Assembly (NCBI GenBank): GCA_963770375.1
Contig: CAVYPM010000002.1
Location: 62,001 to 126,000 of the forward strand
Length of the DNA stretch: 64,000 nt
Origin: DASVBE01 sp963770375
Lineage (GTDB): Bacteria; Actinomycetota; Actinomycetes; Streptosporangiales; Streptosporangiaceae
Reading direction: 5' to 3'
A model generated the notes under the pieces. It made no database searches and was not told the DNA's origin. It saw only the letters and a list, made by a program, of their open reading frames with translations. Positions 20,408-29,584 of this stretch are shown here, piece after piece (the stretch's first letter is position 1; each line of letters starts with the position of its first letter). The position numbers were made by a program, and so were the translations under genes.

Positions 20408-22102
20408 ATGTTCAGGCTGGGACATGGTCTCGGCCTCTCGTCTTTCAGTCGCGAGAGGCTGATCAAGGACGTCGTGGCCGGGATCGTGCTCACCACGTTG
20501 CTGGTTCCGCAGGGCATGGCCTACGCGGAACTGGCGGGCCTGCCGGCGATCACGGGCCTGTACACCTCGATCCTGTGCCTGCTTGGCTACGCCGTGGTCG
20601 GCCCGTCCCGGATCCTGGTGCTCGGCCCGGATTCCGCCCTCGGGTCGATGATCGCCGCCACGATCCTGCCGCTGGCCGGGGCCGACGGCGATCCTGAGAA
20701 GGCCATTGCCCTGGCGTCGGTACTCGCGCTCATCGTCGGCGCGATCATGGTTCTGGGTGCGGTGGCCAGGCTCGGCTTCATCGCCGACCTGATCTCCAAG
20801 CCGACGATGATCGGCTACATGAACGGCCTGGCCCTGACCATTCTGGTCGGGCAGCTGCCGAAGCTGTTCGGGTTCAAGGTCGACGCCGACGGTTTTATCG
20901 GCGAGCTGACGGGGTTCGTCAAGGGCCTGGCCGACGGCAAGGCGGTGGCGGCGTCCGCAGCGGTCGGCATCGCCGGGATCGTGGTGATCCTCGTGCTGCA
21001 GCGCTGGCTGCCGAAGATCCCGGCGGTGCTCGTTGCGGTGGTGCTCACGATCGCCGCCACCTCGGTCTTCAGCCTGGCCGAGCACGGCGTCAGCCTGGTC
21101 GGGACGCTCCCCAAGGGCTTCCCGCCGCTCACCATCCCCCACATCCGCCTGTCCGACCTCGGGCCGCTGTTCGCCGGGGCAGTCGGCATCGCCCTGGTCT
21201 CCCTGGCCGACACGATCTCGACCTCCTCGGTCTTCGCCGCCCGGCACGGGCAGCAGATCGACGGCAACGGCGAGATGATCGGTATCGGTGTCGCGAACCT
21301 GGCCGCGGGCTTGTTCCAGGGGTTCCCGGTCAGCACCAGCGGCTCACGGACGGCGGTGGCCGAGCGATCCGGCTCCAGGACGCAGCTCACCGGGGTCACC
21401 GGGGCGGCCCTGATCATCCTCATGATCGTCTTTGTCCCGGCCCTGTTCCGGAACCTGCCGCAGCCTGTCCTGGCCGCGGTGGTCATCACGGCGTCGCTGT
21501 CCCTGGCCGACATCCCCGGCACGGTACGGCTGTGGCGGCAGCGGAGGATCGAGTGCGCGCTGTCGATCGCGGCGTTCGCTGGCGTCGTCCTGCTCGGCGT
21601 TCTCCCGGGGATCGCTATCGCGGTCGGCCTGTCGATTCTCAACGTGTTCCGCCGGGCGTGGTGGCCGTACGAGACGGTGCTCGGCCGCGTGGACGGGCTC
21701 GAGGGCTACCACGACCGGCAGCTCCTATCCGGCCGCCCGCCAGCTGCCCGGCCTGGCGATCTACCGGTTCGACGCACCGCTGTTCTTCGCCAACGCCAAG
21801 ACGTTCCGCAAGGAGGTCATGCGGCTGGCCCAGGCCGACCCGCCGCCGGCCTGGATCCTGATCGCGGCCGAGCCGGTAACCGACGTGGACACCACCGCCT
21901 CCGACGTCCTTGAGGACCTGGACGAGACGCTCAACGAGCGGGGCATCAGCCTGGTGTTCGCCGAGCTCAAGGATCCGGTGCGCAGGAAGATCGAGCGTTA
22001 CGGGCTGACCCGCACGATCGATCCGCGGCATTTCTTCCCGACGGTCGATGCCGCCGTATCCGCGTTCCGTGCCGAGACCGGCGCGCAGTGGACGGCCCCT
22101 AG
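20408..22102 (+). CDS. SulP-family anion permease with STAS domain (apparent frameshift)
   Basis: The membrane part (residues 1-~440) has the SulP signature VPQGMAYAELAGLPAITGLY and LGPDSALGSMIA, then SADTIS-type and GSRTAVAERSGSRTQLTG segments. It should import sulfate, bicarbonate or another anion. At ~21725 the frame shifts by one base; the next frame gives YPAARQLPGLAIYRFDAPLF, LIAAEPVTDVDTTASDVLED and the rest of a STAS domain to ~22080. No stop follows in that frame, which runs on into the next gene; a TAG at 22100-22102 in the neighbouring frame is my guess for the true end. Confidence 0.8.
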
Positions 22103-22193
22103 CCGGCCAGCGCTGAGCCGGCGAGGGCGACCCGGACGAGGACGGCCCGGCTGGTACGGCGCAGACCGCGGCCGACCCGACCGCCCGGACGTG

Positions 22194-22850
22194 ATGATGA
22201 TGACCGGTCCTCCGGGGGATCCCGTCAGCAAGGGAGTGCTCAGCCTTGAAGTCCGCTGGATACTGCCCGGATCACTGGACCTGGCCGTGGCTGAATGGTT
22301 CGCCGCCTTCCCGTCGGAGGCGGAATCGCGCGAGGATGCCTACCTTCTTCAGCCGGACATGGCCGGATTGTCGGTGAAGTCCCGCGCGCGCCAGGCTCTG
22401 CAGGTGAAGGCGTTCGGTGGCAGCCCGGGAACCCTCGATCTTCATGACCGCGTCCACGGCCGCCTGCAGTACTGGCGGAAGTGGTCCTTCCCGTTCCGTC
22501 CTGCCGGTCCCGGCTGGAGTTCTCCTGACGGCTGGACACGGGTGCGCAAGCAGCGGCGAACCAGCCGGTTCTCGCTGAGCCGCGGCCGGATCACGCAGTC
22601 TGCCGCGGGCCGGGCCGGTGCGCCGCGGTGCGGGGTAGAGCTCACCGCGATCCGTGCGCACCACCAGGACTGGTGGTCCCTGGGCCTGGAGGCGACCGGT
22701 CCCGGCGATCGGCTTCGCCCGGTGCTCGGGGCTACCGCCGAGTTCGTGTTTGCCCGGCCCCTGCCGCCGGGTGTGGACCTCCGCCTGCAGGACTCACTCT
22801 CGTATGCGGAGTGGCTTCGCCTGCCTCTGTGCATCACCCCGTGCGGATGA
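22194..22850 (+). CDS. Conserved hypothetical protein, possibly CYTH-like
   Basis: A ~218-residue product reads LEVRWILPGSLDLAVAEWFA, then ESREDAYLLQPDMAGLSVKS and WRKWSFPF. I recall similar proteins in other actinomycetes, loosely CYTH-like, but cannot assign a function. The start is uncertain: the frame is open from the SulP STAS domain, a run of ATGs stands at 22194-22202, and GTG 22236 is also possible. The stop codon neighbourhood carries an operator-like palindrome. Confidence 0.5.
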   Translation: MMMTGPPGDPVSKGVLSLEVRWILPGSLDLAVAEWFAAFPSEAESREDAYLLQPDMAGLSVKSRARQALQVKAFGGSPGTLDLHDRVHGRLQYWRKWSFPFRPAGPGWSSPDGWTRVRKQRRTSRFSLSRGRITQSAAGRAGAPRCGVELTAIRAHHQDWWSLGLEATGPGDRLRPVLGATAEFVFARPLPPGVDLRLQDSLSYAEWLRLPLCITPCG

Positions 22851-22851
22851 G
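22833..22851. promoter_or_regulatory. Operator-like palindrome ATCACCC-N5-GGATGAG
   Basis: Two mismatches from the window's consensus. It ends 34 bases upstream of the CPBP protease start and overlaps the end of the preceding gene. Confidence 0.45.
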
Positions 22852-22884
22852 GGGATCGCCGCGGGCGGGTGCCCTGGATGGCGC

Positions 22885-23595
22885 ATGAAGGCCGGTCGCT
22901 GCTTCCTGCTGGCCACGGCCGTCCTGGTGGTGTTCAACGTGGCGCGGGGGCTCGGGCTGCTGGGGCCGTCCAGGTACGACTGGGTATCGGTCAGCCTGCT
23001 GACCGGCGCCCTGGTCCTGATCGCCTGGACCGCGGGCGCCACCCGGGCCGATCTGGGGCTCGGGCTGGCGGACATGCGGGCGGGGGTGCGGTACGGCGCC
23101 GCTGCCGCCGGGATCGTCCTGCTGGCCCTGATCGTGGCGGCGGTGATCCCCGCGACGAACGGCTTCCTGCACGATTCGCGGGCGCAGATCAGCGGCGGGC
23201 GGCTGCTGTACGAGCTGGCCGTGCCGATCCTGCTGCTGACGGCGGTCCCTGAGGAGTTCGCCTTCCGCGGCGTCCTGCTGGGATCGGCGCTGAGGCTGTG
23301 GGGGCCGTGGCGGGCGAGCCTGATCACCTCGGCCTTGTTCGGTCTCTGGCATGTCGCGCCGACCCTGCACACGATGTCGGACAACGCCGCCGTAGCGGGC
23401 GCCTCCGCCAGCCTCGCCGGGCAGGTGCTGGTGGTACTTGGCTCGGTTGCCGTCACGTTCCTGGCCGGCCTGGTGTTCTGCTGGCTCAGGCTGCGGTCCG
23501 GGAGCCTGATCGCCCCGGTGATGGCTCACGTCGCGACCAACGGCCTGGCCCTGACCGTGGCGTGGCTGATAGCCCACCATCCGCATCCCGGGTGA
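22885..23595 (+). CDS. CPBP-family intramembrane metalloprotease
   Basis: This ~236-residue membrane protein has about seven helices and the CPBP (Abi/CAAX protease-like) motifs PEEFAFRGVLLG, SALFGLWH and the C-terminal AHVATNGLALT. The Glu-Glu and His residues would bind zinc for intramembrane proteolysis. ATG 22885 begins a hydrophobic N-terminus; the frame is open upstream, but that part overlaps the previous gene. It ends back to back with the convergent alpha/beta hydrolase gene. Confidence 0.85.
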   Translation: MKAGRCFLLATAVLVVFNVARGLGLLGPSRYDWVSVSLLTGALVLIAWTAGATRADLGLGLADMRAGVRYGAAAAGIVLLALIVAAVIPATNGFLHDSRAQISGGRLLYELAVPILLLTAVPEEFAFRGVLLGSALRLWGPWRASLITSALFGLWHVAPTLHTMSDNAAVAGASASLAGQVLVVLGSVAVTFLAGLVFCWLRLRSGSLIAPVMAHVATNGLALTVAWLIAHHPHPG

Positions 23596-25314
23596 TCAGT
23601 CGTCGGCCGCGATGACCTTCCTGAGGCTGGCCAGTTCCGCGGAGCTGACGCCGGCCGGCTGCAGGACAGTGTTCCACCCGTCCACGTACTCGCTGGTGTA
23701 CTTGTGGCCGTGGCCGGCCGGAACGCCGGTGGCGAACGGGAGATCCGCGGTGACCTGCCAGAAGGTTACGAACGGCAGCCAGAAGATGCCCCGGAGCACA
23801 TCACTGCCGTGGATCTCCTCGCCGGTCCAGTCGGGCCGGCTGAAGATCAGGTGCGGGCTCCACCAGACGATCGGGTCGGACGGGTGCATCATGTAGAGGA
23901 CCCGGCTGCCCGTCCAGGGCTGGCCGTCAGGCGGTATGTCCGTGCTCGCGTCGCTGGCGAATCGAACGATCCGTCCGTCCTGATAGACCGGCTGTATCTC
24001 GGGGCTTCCGCTGTCGCGGTGGTCGCTGAACTCCCGGAACAGCGTGTTGAAGTTGGGCGGGCCGGCGAACAGCGCGCCGCTGGTCAGGTTGGCCAGGCTG
24101 TGCTCGCCGCTGAACGCGGTCTCGCCGCCGAACGACCCGAGGCTCTCCCCGGCGACGAACAGCCGGGGACGCTGCCGCTGGGGCACGTCCGACCAGGCAC
24201 CGTAGACCGCGTCGAAGAGCGCCCGGCCCGCCTCGCGGGCCTTGGACTGGTCGACCAGGTAGGAGACCCAGGACGGCAGGTAGGAGTACTGGATCGCCAC
24301 CGTGGCGCTGTCGCCTCCGGTGAGGTACTCGAAGGAGTCCACCAGCGCCGGGTCGACCCAGCCGCTGCCGGTCGTGGTCACGACCAGCAGGTTCTTCCGC
24401 TTGAAGGCGCCCGTACGCTCGAGGTCCCTGACCGCCAGGTTGGCCCTCGCCTCGGCGTCGTTAGCCGACGCCAGCCCGGCGTAGACACGGATCGGCTCAA
24501 CGGCCGGCTGGCCGGTGAGCTTCTCGATGTCGCTGACGGACGGGCCCAGGCCGATGAAGTTCCTGCCCTGCCAGCCCAGCGTGTCCCACGGGAGGACCGA
24601 GCCCGGGCCGCCCGACCGCAGGCTGGTCGTGGGCTGGTGGATCCCCTCGGCAGTCTTGGTGTCGCGCACCGAGTACGCGCTGTTCAGGGCGTCGACGAGG
24701 CCCTGGAGCAGCAGGCCGGTGACCACCAGGTAGGTCAGGCCGGCCACCAGGATCCAGCCGATCGCCCGCGCCGCGCGCCGCCCGATCCAGCGGCTCAGCA
24801 GCCGTGCCACCCAGCGGAACAGGCCGCGAAGCCCGCGCCCGATCAGCAGGAACAGGCAGAACACCAGCGCCGCGACGAGCGGGGACGCGACCACGTACGC
24901 GATGTTGTAGTCGGTGACGCCCATCAGCTTGCGTATCTCGTACTGCCAGTACTGGCCGAGCCCGAAGGACACCACGACCAGGACGGCCGCGCTGATCAGG
25001 AACACCAGCCAGGACCTGTGCCGGGCCGGCCGGGGATCCCGGTCCGCGAAGGCGCGCCAGATCGACGCGGCGAGAACCCCGAGCCCGTAGCCGATGGCCG
25101 CCGTGATGCCCCAGATGATGCCCTGGGTGATGCCGCCCCGGGGGAGCAGCGAGGGGGTAAAGGAAAAGCACCCGGTGAGGAGCGCCCCCCAGCAGCCGGG
25201 CAAGGTCAGGTACAGCAGCTTGCGGGGCTTGCCCTCCTCCTGCGGCACCGCGGGCGCTTCGGTGCTGGTGCTGAGCGGGGGACCAGCGGGCGGCTCCGTC
25301 ATGTCACGCGCCAC
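23596..25314 (-). CDS. Membrane-anchored alpha/beta hydrolase (Abhydrolase_9 type)
   Basis: This 572-residue protein has four to five N-terminal helices (residues ~35-215; FSFTPSLLPRGGITQGIIWG is typical of the family's N-terminal domain), then a hydrolase domain with the nucleophile elbow GESLGSFGG and a late HGHKYTSEYVDGW that may supply the catalytic His. Members are common in actinobacteria; the substrate is unknown, and esters of lipids or cell-envelope compounds are possible. It shares the upstream region with the PRC-barrel gene, where an operator-like palindrome occurs. Confidence 0.82.
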   Translation of the reverse strand: MARDMTEPPAGPPLSTSTEAPAVPQEEGKPRKLLYLTLPGCWGALLTGCFSFTPSLLPRGGITQGIIWGITAAIGYGLGVLAASIWRAFADRDPRPARHRSWLVFLISAAVLVVVSFGLGQYWQYEIRKLMGVTDYNIAYVVASPLVAALVFCLFLLIGRGLRGLFRWVARLLSRWIGRRAARAIGWILVAGLTYLVVTGLLLQGLVDALNSAYSVRDTKTAEGIHQPTTSLRSGGPGSVLPWDTLGWQGRNFIGLGPSVSDIEKLTGQPAVEPIRVYAGLASANDAEARANLAVRDLERTGAFKRKNLLVVTTTGSGWVDPALVDSFEYLTGGDSATVAIQYSYLPSWVSYLVDQSKAREAGRALFDAVYGAWSDVPQRQRPRLFVAGESLGSFGGETAFSGEHSLANLTSGALFAGPPNFNTLFREFSDHRDSGSPEIQPVYQDGRIVRFASDASTDIPPDGQPWTGSRVLYMMHPSDPIVWWSPHLIFSRPDWTGEEIHGSDVLRGIFWLPFVTFWQVTADLPFATGVPAGHGHKYTSEYVDGWNTVLQPAGVSSAELASLRKVIAADD

Positions 25315-25400
25315 GTCATCTCCATGGGTCTCCGGCCTGCCCTGCGCAGTCCGCTGGCGTCACAGGTACGGCCAGGCTGCCCGGCGGCCGGGCCGGCGCC

Positions 25401-25419
25401 ATCCCCCCGCCAGGGTGAG
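25401..25419. promoter_or_regulatory. Weak operator-like palindrome ATCCCCC-N5-GGGTGAG
   Basis: Two mismatches from the consensus. It sits between the divergent hydrolase (25314) and PRC-barrel (25526) genes, 87 and 107 bases from their starts. Confidence 0.35.
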
Positions 25420-25525
25420 CCGATCGGAGGGGCATTCATCCTCAACGGGCGATCACGGTTCCCGGGTTCGTGGTGGAGGATCGGGTTCTGGCCGCGGCTG
25501 GGAGGGACGCAGGGAAGGTGGGCAC

Positions 25526-26266
25526 ATGACGGAATTCGTGATGGGGGCCAAGGTCGTCTGCTCGGATGGCTTCTGCGGCGAGGTGAAACGCACGATTCTC
25601 GACCCGGCCGCCCGGACGGTCACCCACCTCGTTGTCGGGCCCAGGCACAGCACTTCGCAGGAACGGCTCGTTCCTCTTGAGCTGGCCGAGGAGGTGGACG
25701 GCGAGATCAGGCTGAGCTGCACTCTCGCCCAGTTCGGGCAGCTGGAGCCGGCCGAGGAAGTCAGGCTGGCGGAGGGGCTGGACTACGAAGGCGGCTACGG
25801 CTCCGGAGCAGTCCAGGGCTACGGCGACGTCGGCGGCATGGGGGTCGGCGGTTCATCCTCTGGCGTGGGGATCGGCATGGGCCTGGGTCACCGGCAGCCT
25901 CTCCTCGTCGAGCACTCCGTCCCGATGGGCGAAACCGAGGTCGAGCGCCATGAGGGCGTCCACGCCGCCGACGGTGAGATCGGGAAGGTGGAGGGCTTCG
26001 TCGTGGACCGGGCGAGTCACCAGGTGACTCACATCCTCCTGCAGGAAGGCCACCTGTGGGGGCACAAGGAAGTCGCCATCCCGATCAGCGCCGTCGATTC
26101 CGTCGATGCCGGGATCCGGCTCAACATCACCAAGAAGCAAGTGGAGGCTCTCCCTCCGCTCCAGTCAAGGTCACCCGTGATGGATGGCCCCCGGTCTGCG
26201 AATCCGGAGCATCGTGTTGCTAGCCGGGAGGTCCGGTGGCCTAACGGCCTTGTAAGGGAGGCATGA
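25526..26266 (+). CDS. Protein with two PRC-barrel-like domains
   Basis: The 246-residue product has two similar ~75-residue beta-rich units: GAKVVCSDGFCGEVKRTILD with HLVVGP, and GVHAADGEIGKVEGFVVDRA with HILLQEGHLWG. They are joined by a Gly/Ser/Tyr-rich linker (residues ~88-125). PRC-barrel proteins of this kind are soluble stress-associated proteins of unclear role. ATG 25526 has AAGG upstream. It lies directly before a DUF7144 gene on the same strand. Confidence 0.82.
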   Translation: MTEFVMGAKVVCSDGFCGEVKRTILDPAARTVTHLVVGPRHSTSQERLVPLELAEEVDGEIRLSCTLAQFGQLEPAEEVRLAEGLDYEGGYGSGAVQGYGDVGGMGVGGSSSGVGIGMGLGHRQPLLVEHSVPMGETEVERHEGVHAADGEIGKVEGFVVDRASHQVTHILLQEGHLWGHKEVAIPISAVDSVDAGIRLNITKKQVEALPPLQSRSPVMDGPRSANPEHRVASREVRWPNGLVREA

Positions 26267-26270
26267 GGGA

Positions 26271-26699
26271 ATGACGTCGGCAGCAAGATCATCCACCGGT
26301 CGGACCTATGCGGAGGGCCGCGGGTACGGCCTGGTCCTGTTCGCAGGTGTGCTGTTGCTGGTGGTCGGCTTCTGGAACCTGATCTACGGGATCGCCGCGA
26401 TTGCGCAGTCGCATGTGTTCGTCGCGAACGCCCACTACGTCTTTGGTGACTTGCGGACCTGGGGATGGATCACCCTCATCATCTCCGCCCTGCAGATCCT
26501 CGCGGGGATCGGGGTCATGACGGGCAACCAGGCGGCCCGCTGGGCCGGCATTATCCTGGTGGGCCTCAACGCCATCAACCAGATGTTCTTCATCCCGGCT
26601 TACCCGTTCTGGTCCCTGATGATCATCGCCGTGGACATCGTGGCGCTGTACGGGCTCTGCGCCTACGGCAGCAAGGACAACGTGGAAGCCGCCATCTAG
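26271..26699 (+). CDS. DUF7144-family four-helix membrane protein
   Basis: The 142-residue protein has four transmembrane helices and begins MTSAARSSTGRTYAEGRGYG followed by LVLFAGVLLL; GNQAARWAGIILVGLNAINQ is typical of the family. Function is unknown. It starts 4 bases after the stop of the PRC-barrel gene, so the two are probably co-transcribed. A shortened relative of its N-terminus is fused to the DAG-kinase gene at 47865. Confidence 0.85.
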   Translation: MTSAARSSTGRTYAEGRGYGLVLFAGVLLLVVGFWNLIYGIAAIAQSHVFVANAHYVFGDLRTWGWITLIISALQILAGIGVMTGNQAARWAGIILVGLNAINQMFFIPAYPFWSLMIIAVDIVALYGLCAYGSKDNVEAAI

Positions 26700-26720
26700 T
26701 CCGGACTCGTCCGGGCTCCG

Positions 26721-26796
26721 GGACGGCCGCTGAGGGGAGGCCGTCCGGGGAGCACCGCCGCTGGCGGCGGGATCGCCTGGTTCGGTCCCGCCGCCA
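26721..26796 (+). terminator. Two GC hairpins after the DUF7144 gene
   Basis: Bases 26721-26728 pair with 26739-26746 (8 bp, loop 10). Bases 26762-26772 pair perfectly with 26786-26796 (11 bp, loop 13) and are followed shortly by TTT. They lie 22 and 63 bases after the stop and probably end the PRC-barrel/DUF7144 transcript. Confidence 0.7.
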
Positions 26797-27002
26797 CGGT
26801 GGTGTTTCTGCCTTTACCTGACCTGTCCAGGTGCCCACCCAGGCCCGGCGGCTACGTGCCGGCGGGCCTGTTTCGATGCGAGATCAGGCTGGTCCGGCCC
26901 GCCGTCCGGCCCGTCCGTCCGGCCCGCTCCGCCGCCCGTTTCACCCCTGCTTCACCCCTGCGGGAGGAGGCTGCCGGATCACTCGGACGTGATCATGACG
27001 TC

Positions 27003-27245
27003 GTGAGCCTGCGCCGACGCCAGTTGCGGATCCTCGACCGCATTGAACGTGACCTGGCCGACTCCGATCCAGGACTGGCGGCCCTTTTCCGGGGGCTCGC
27101 CCGGCGGGCAGGCGGCCTCGATCTGCGCTGGGTGGAGAAGATCGGCCGCCAGCGCTTCTGGATCTTCTCCCGGCGGCGGCATGACCGGAACCCCGGTCCG
27201 CGGCCAAGGGACATCAAGCGCCCCGAGCACTGGAACGATTGGTGA
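27003..27245 (+). CDS. Small DUF3040-like protein
   Basis: The 80-residue product starts VSLRRRQLRILDRIERDLAD, with SDPGLAALFRGLARR next, resembling the N-terminal helix pair of DUF3040 proteins but without the two membrane helices usual in that family. It is basic, with an Arg-rich end. GTG 27003 is chosen because the frame upstream is low-complexity Pro/Arg sequence. Function is unknown. Confidence 0.55.
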   Translation: MSLRRRQLRILDRIERDLADSDPGLAALFRGLARRAGGLDLRWVEKIGRQRFWIFSRRRHDRNPGPRPRDIKRPEHWNDW

Positions 27246-27299
27246 GGGCCAGCATGGCCGGTGCAGTGCCAGCCGGTACAGGGCCATGACCATGCTCGG

Positions 27300-27518
27300 A
27301 TGCGCACGATGCTCCACGTTCGCGTGGTGAGCCCGGCCGCGCTCACCGAACAGCTGACCGGCCGGCTCGCCACTGCCCCCGGTGTCCAGAACATGGTGAC
27401 GCGTGCCGGAGCCGTGCGCCGGCCCACGGGCGACGCGGTGGAGTTCGATGTCCGCGACGGCGGTCACCTTCAGCGGGTGATGACCAGCGCGGGCGGTGCT
27501 CCGAGGATGGCCTGGTGA
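27300..27518 (+). CDS. DUF389 N-terminal-like fragment
   Basis: This 72-residue product (MLHVRVVSPAALTEQLTGRL, then GVQNMVTRAGAVRRPTGDAV) looks like the first ~60 residues of DUF389 membrane proteins, but the membrane part is missing. Its stop overlaps the GTG of the next gene (GTGA), so the two are translationally coupled. It may be a remnant or a small regulatory domain. Confidence 0.55.
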   Translation: MRTMLHVRVVSPAALTEQLTGRLATAPGVQNMVTRAGAVRRPTGDAVEFDVRDGGHLQRVMTSAGGAPRMAW

Positions 27519-28840
27519 GTGCTGAGCACGAGATCAGCCCGGACGAGCGAGCCGAACTCGAGCGCCTCCGCGCCGAGACGGCTGAGCTCCGCAGCAAGCA
27601 GGCCGCCGAGGCTCCTCGCCGCCGGCGCTTCAGCTGGCGGACTCTCGTTTCCGTCCTGCTCATTGTGCTGGGCTGCGTACTCGCCCCGGTGGCCGTCCTC
27701 GCCTCCTGGGCAGGCAACGAGGTGTCCAACACCGACCGGTGGGTGGCGACCGTAGAGCCGCTGATTCATGACCCGGCGATCCAGAACGTCCTGACCGACA
27801 AGATCACCACCGAGATAACCAGCCGGCTCAACGTGACCGGAGTGATCAGCCAGGCTTCAGCCCAGCTCGACAGCAGGGGCCTGACCAGGATCAGCTCGCT
27901 GCTCACGACGTTCGGCCCGCAGATCGACAGCGCGGTGACCGGCTTCATACACAGCACCGTGCACAAGGTGATTACCAGCCCGGCGGTGGCCAGGCTCTGG
28001 GTCCAGGTCAACAGGGTCGCGCATCAGGCGCTCGTCAATGTGCTCTCCGGTGATAACAACGGCACCATCAGCACGGCCAACGGCCAGATCGTTCTGAACC
28101 TCGGCCCCTTCATCGACCTGGTCAAGCAGAATCTGGTCAATCGCGGATTCTCGCTGGCCAGCAATATCCCGACGATCAGCCCAACCGTGGCCCTTTTCCA
28201 GGCGAATGATCTCGGGAAGGCCCAGGCCGGATACCGGCTGATCAAGACGCTCAAGATCGTCCTGCCCGTCCTGGTCCTGCTGCTGCTCGCCGGCGGCGTG
28301 TTCGCCGCCCGGAAGCGCCTGCGCGCCCTGATGGGAGCTGGCCTCGGCCTGGCCGCGTCCATGCTGGTCCTGGCCATCGGCTTGCTGATCGGGCGGAGCA
28401 TCTACCTCAGCAGCGTTCCGCCCAGCGTGCTGCCCGCCGATGCTGCCGCCGCCGCGTTCGACGCAATGGTCCACTTCATCAGGATCACGCTCCGGCTCGT
28501 GCTCGCGGTGGGGCTGGTTGTCGGCATCGGGGCGTTCCTGACCGGTCCCTCGGCCGCCGCCGTCCGGACCCGTTCGGCGCTGAAGTCGGGAGCGGGCTGG
28601 ATCCGGAACTTCGGCGAGCGCCGGGGAGTGTCCACCGGCCCGGTCGGCACGTGGACGTACGCGCACCGCAAGGGCCTCCGGATCGGGTCGGTAGCCCTGT
28701 TCGCTCTCATCTTCGTTTTCTGGGGCCAGCCCACCGCGCCAGTCGTCATTGTGCTGGCCGTGCTTCTGCTGGTGGTTCTGGGGCTGATCGAGCTGATTGG
28801 CCGGCCCGCGAAACAGCCGCAGACTGCAGATCAGACCTGA
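27515..28840 (+). CDS. Actinobacterial integral membrane protein, function unknown
   Basis: This 441-residue protein has a short N-terminal coiled coil (ERAELERLRAETAELRSK), one helix at ~43-67, an extracytoplasmic region of ~190 residues rich in Val/Ile/Thr/Asn (NTDRWVATVEPLIHDPAIQN is typical), then four more helices. I recall it as a common actinobacterial membrane protein without known activity. The start GTG overlaps the stop of the DUF389-like gene. Confidence 0.75.
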   Translation: MSAEHEISPDERAELERLRAETAELRSKQAAEAPRRRRFSWRTLVSVLLIVLGCVLAPVAVLASWAGNEVSNTDRWVATVEPLIHDPAIQNVLTDKITTEITSRLNVTGVISQASAQLDSRGLTRISSLLTTFGPQIDSAVTGFIHSTVHKVITSPAVARLWVQVNRVAHQALVNVLSGDNNGTISTANGQIVLNLGPFIDLVKQNLVNRGFSLASNIPTISPTVALFQANDLGKAQAGYRLIKTLKIVLPVLVLLLLAGGVFAARKRLRALMGAGLGLAASMLVLAIGLLIGRSIYLSSVPPSVLPADAAAAAFDAMVHFIRITLRLVLAVGLVVGIGAFLTGPSAAAVRTRSALKSGAGWIRNFGERRGVSTGPVGTWTYAHRKGLRIGSVALFALIFVFWGQPTAPVVIVLAVLLLVVLGLIELIGRPAKQPQTADQT

Positions 28841-28895
28841 CCAGGGCCGGATTGGCCGACCATCAGGCCAGGTAAAACCGAGAAAGGATTGTGGG

Positions 28896-29255
28896 ATGAC
28901 TGCGCCAACCAACGTAGAGGTCCACGAGGAGACCAAGGGCCTGTTCAGCTCCCTTGCCGCGGGCGACCCTGACCTGCTGGCCGCGGGACTGGAGATACGG
29001 GCCAACTGGCAGGCCAGAAGCGGCCTCTCCGCCCGCGACTACGCACTGGTCAAGCTGGCCGCGCTGATCGCGCTGGACGCCCCGCCCGCCTCCTACGTCT
29101 GGCAGGTCGCCAACGCGCTGGCCGAAGGTGCCACCCCGGAGGACATGCTGGGCGTGCTGATCGCGATCGCCCCGCAGGTCGGCGGGCCGAAGCTGGTGGC
29201 GGCCGCGCCCGAGCTCATGCTCGCGCTGGGCCTCACCCTGCCCGACGGCATGTAG
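28896..29255 (+). CDS. Carboxymuconolactone decarboxylase-like helical protein
   Basis: A 119-residue all-helical protein whose middle (GLSARDYALVKLAALIALDA) and GATPEDMLGVLIAIAPQVGG match the CMD/AhpD-like fold. The CxxC and His pair used by AhpD for peroxidase chemistry is absent (there is no Cys at all), so a redox role is unlikely. GAAAGGA stands upstream of ATG 28896. It is followed by a SHOCT protein. Confidence 0.75.
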   Translation: MTAPTNVEVHEETKGLFSSLAAGDPDLLAAGLEIRANWQARSGLSARDYALVKLAALIALDAPPASYVWQVANALAEGATPEDMLGVLIAIAPQVGGPKLVAAAPELMLALGLTLPDGM

Positions 29256-29279
29256 TACGGCGATAACGAGGAGGCAGAG

Positions 29280-29582
29280 ATGCTCAGGCGGAGACGTCCG
29301 TTGCTGCGCGCGGCTGCGGTAGGCGGCGGCGCGTACATGGCCGGGAAGGCCCATGCCCGGAACCAAGCGGAACAGCAGCAGGCCGAGGACGATCAGAACG
29401 CCCGTATCGACGACGTGCAATACCAGCAGCAGAGCCAGCAGTCATCCCAGCAGGCTCCGGCCCCTGCACCGGCTCCGTCGTCGATGACCGACCAGCTGAA
29501 CCAGCTCGCCGCCCTGCATCAGCAGGGCGCACTGACCGACGACGAGTTCACCGCCGCCAAGGCGAAGCTGTTCGGTACCTGA
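29280..29582 (+). CDS. Small SHOCT-domain protein
   Basis: This 100-residue protein has a basic N-terminus with a short hydrophobic stretch (AAAVGGGAYMAG), a Gln-rich middle and a C-terminal SHOCT motif (QLNQLAALHQQGALTDDEF). SHOCT is a short domain found at the ends of many unrelated proteins, possibly for oligomerisation. AGGAGG precedes the ATG. It is probably in one transcript with the CMD-like gene. Confidence 0.82.
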   Translation: MLRRRRPLLRAAAVGGGAYMAGKAHARNQAEQQQAEDDQNARIDDVQYQQQSQQSSQQAPAPAPAPSSMTDQLNQLAALHQQGALTDDEFTAAKAKLFGT

Positions 29583-29584
29583 AG

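Noticed and set aside
26799..27002. N-terminal extension of the DUF3040-like gene
   Set aside because: The 68 extra codons are Pro/Arg low-complexity sequence with an 11-bp direct repeat; GTG 27003 gives the domain start.
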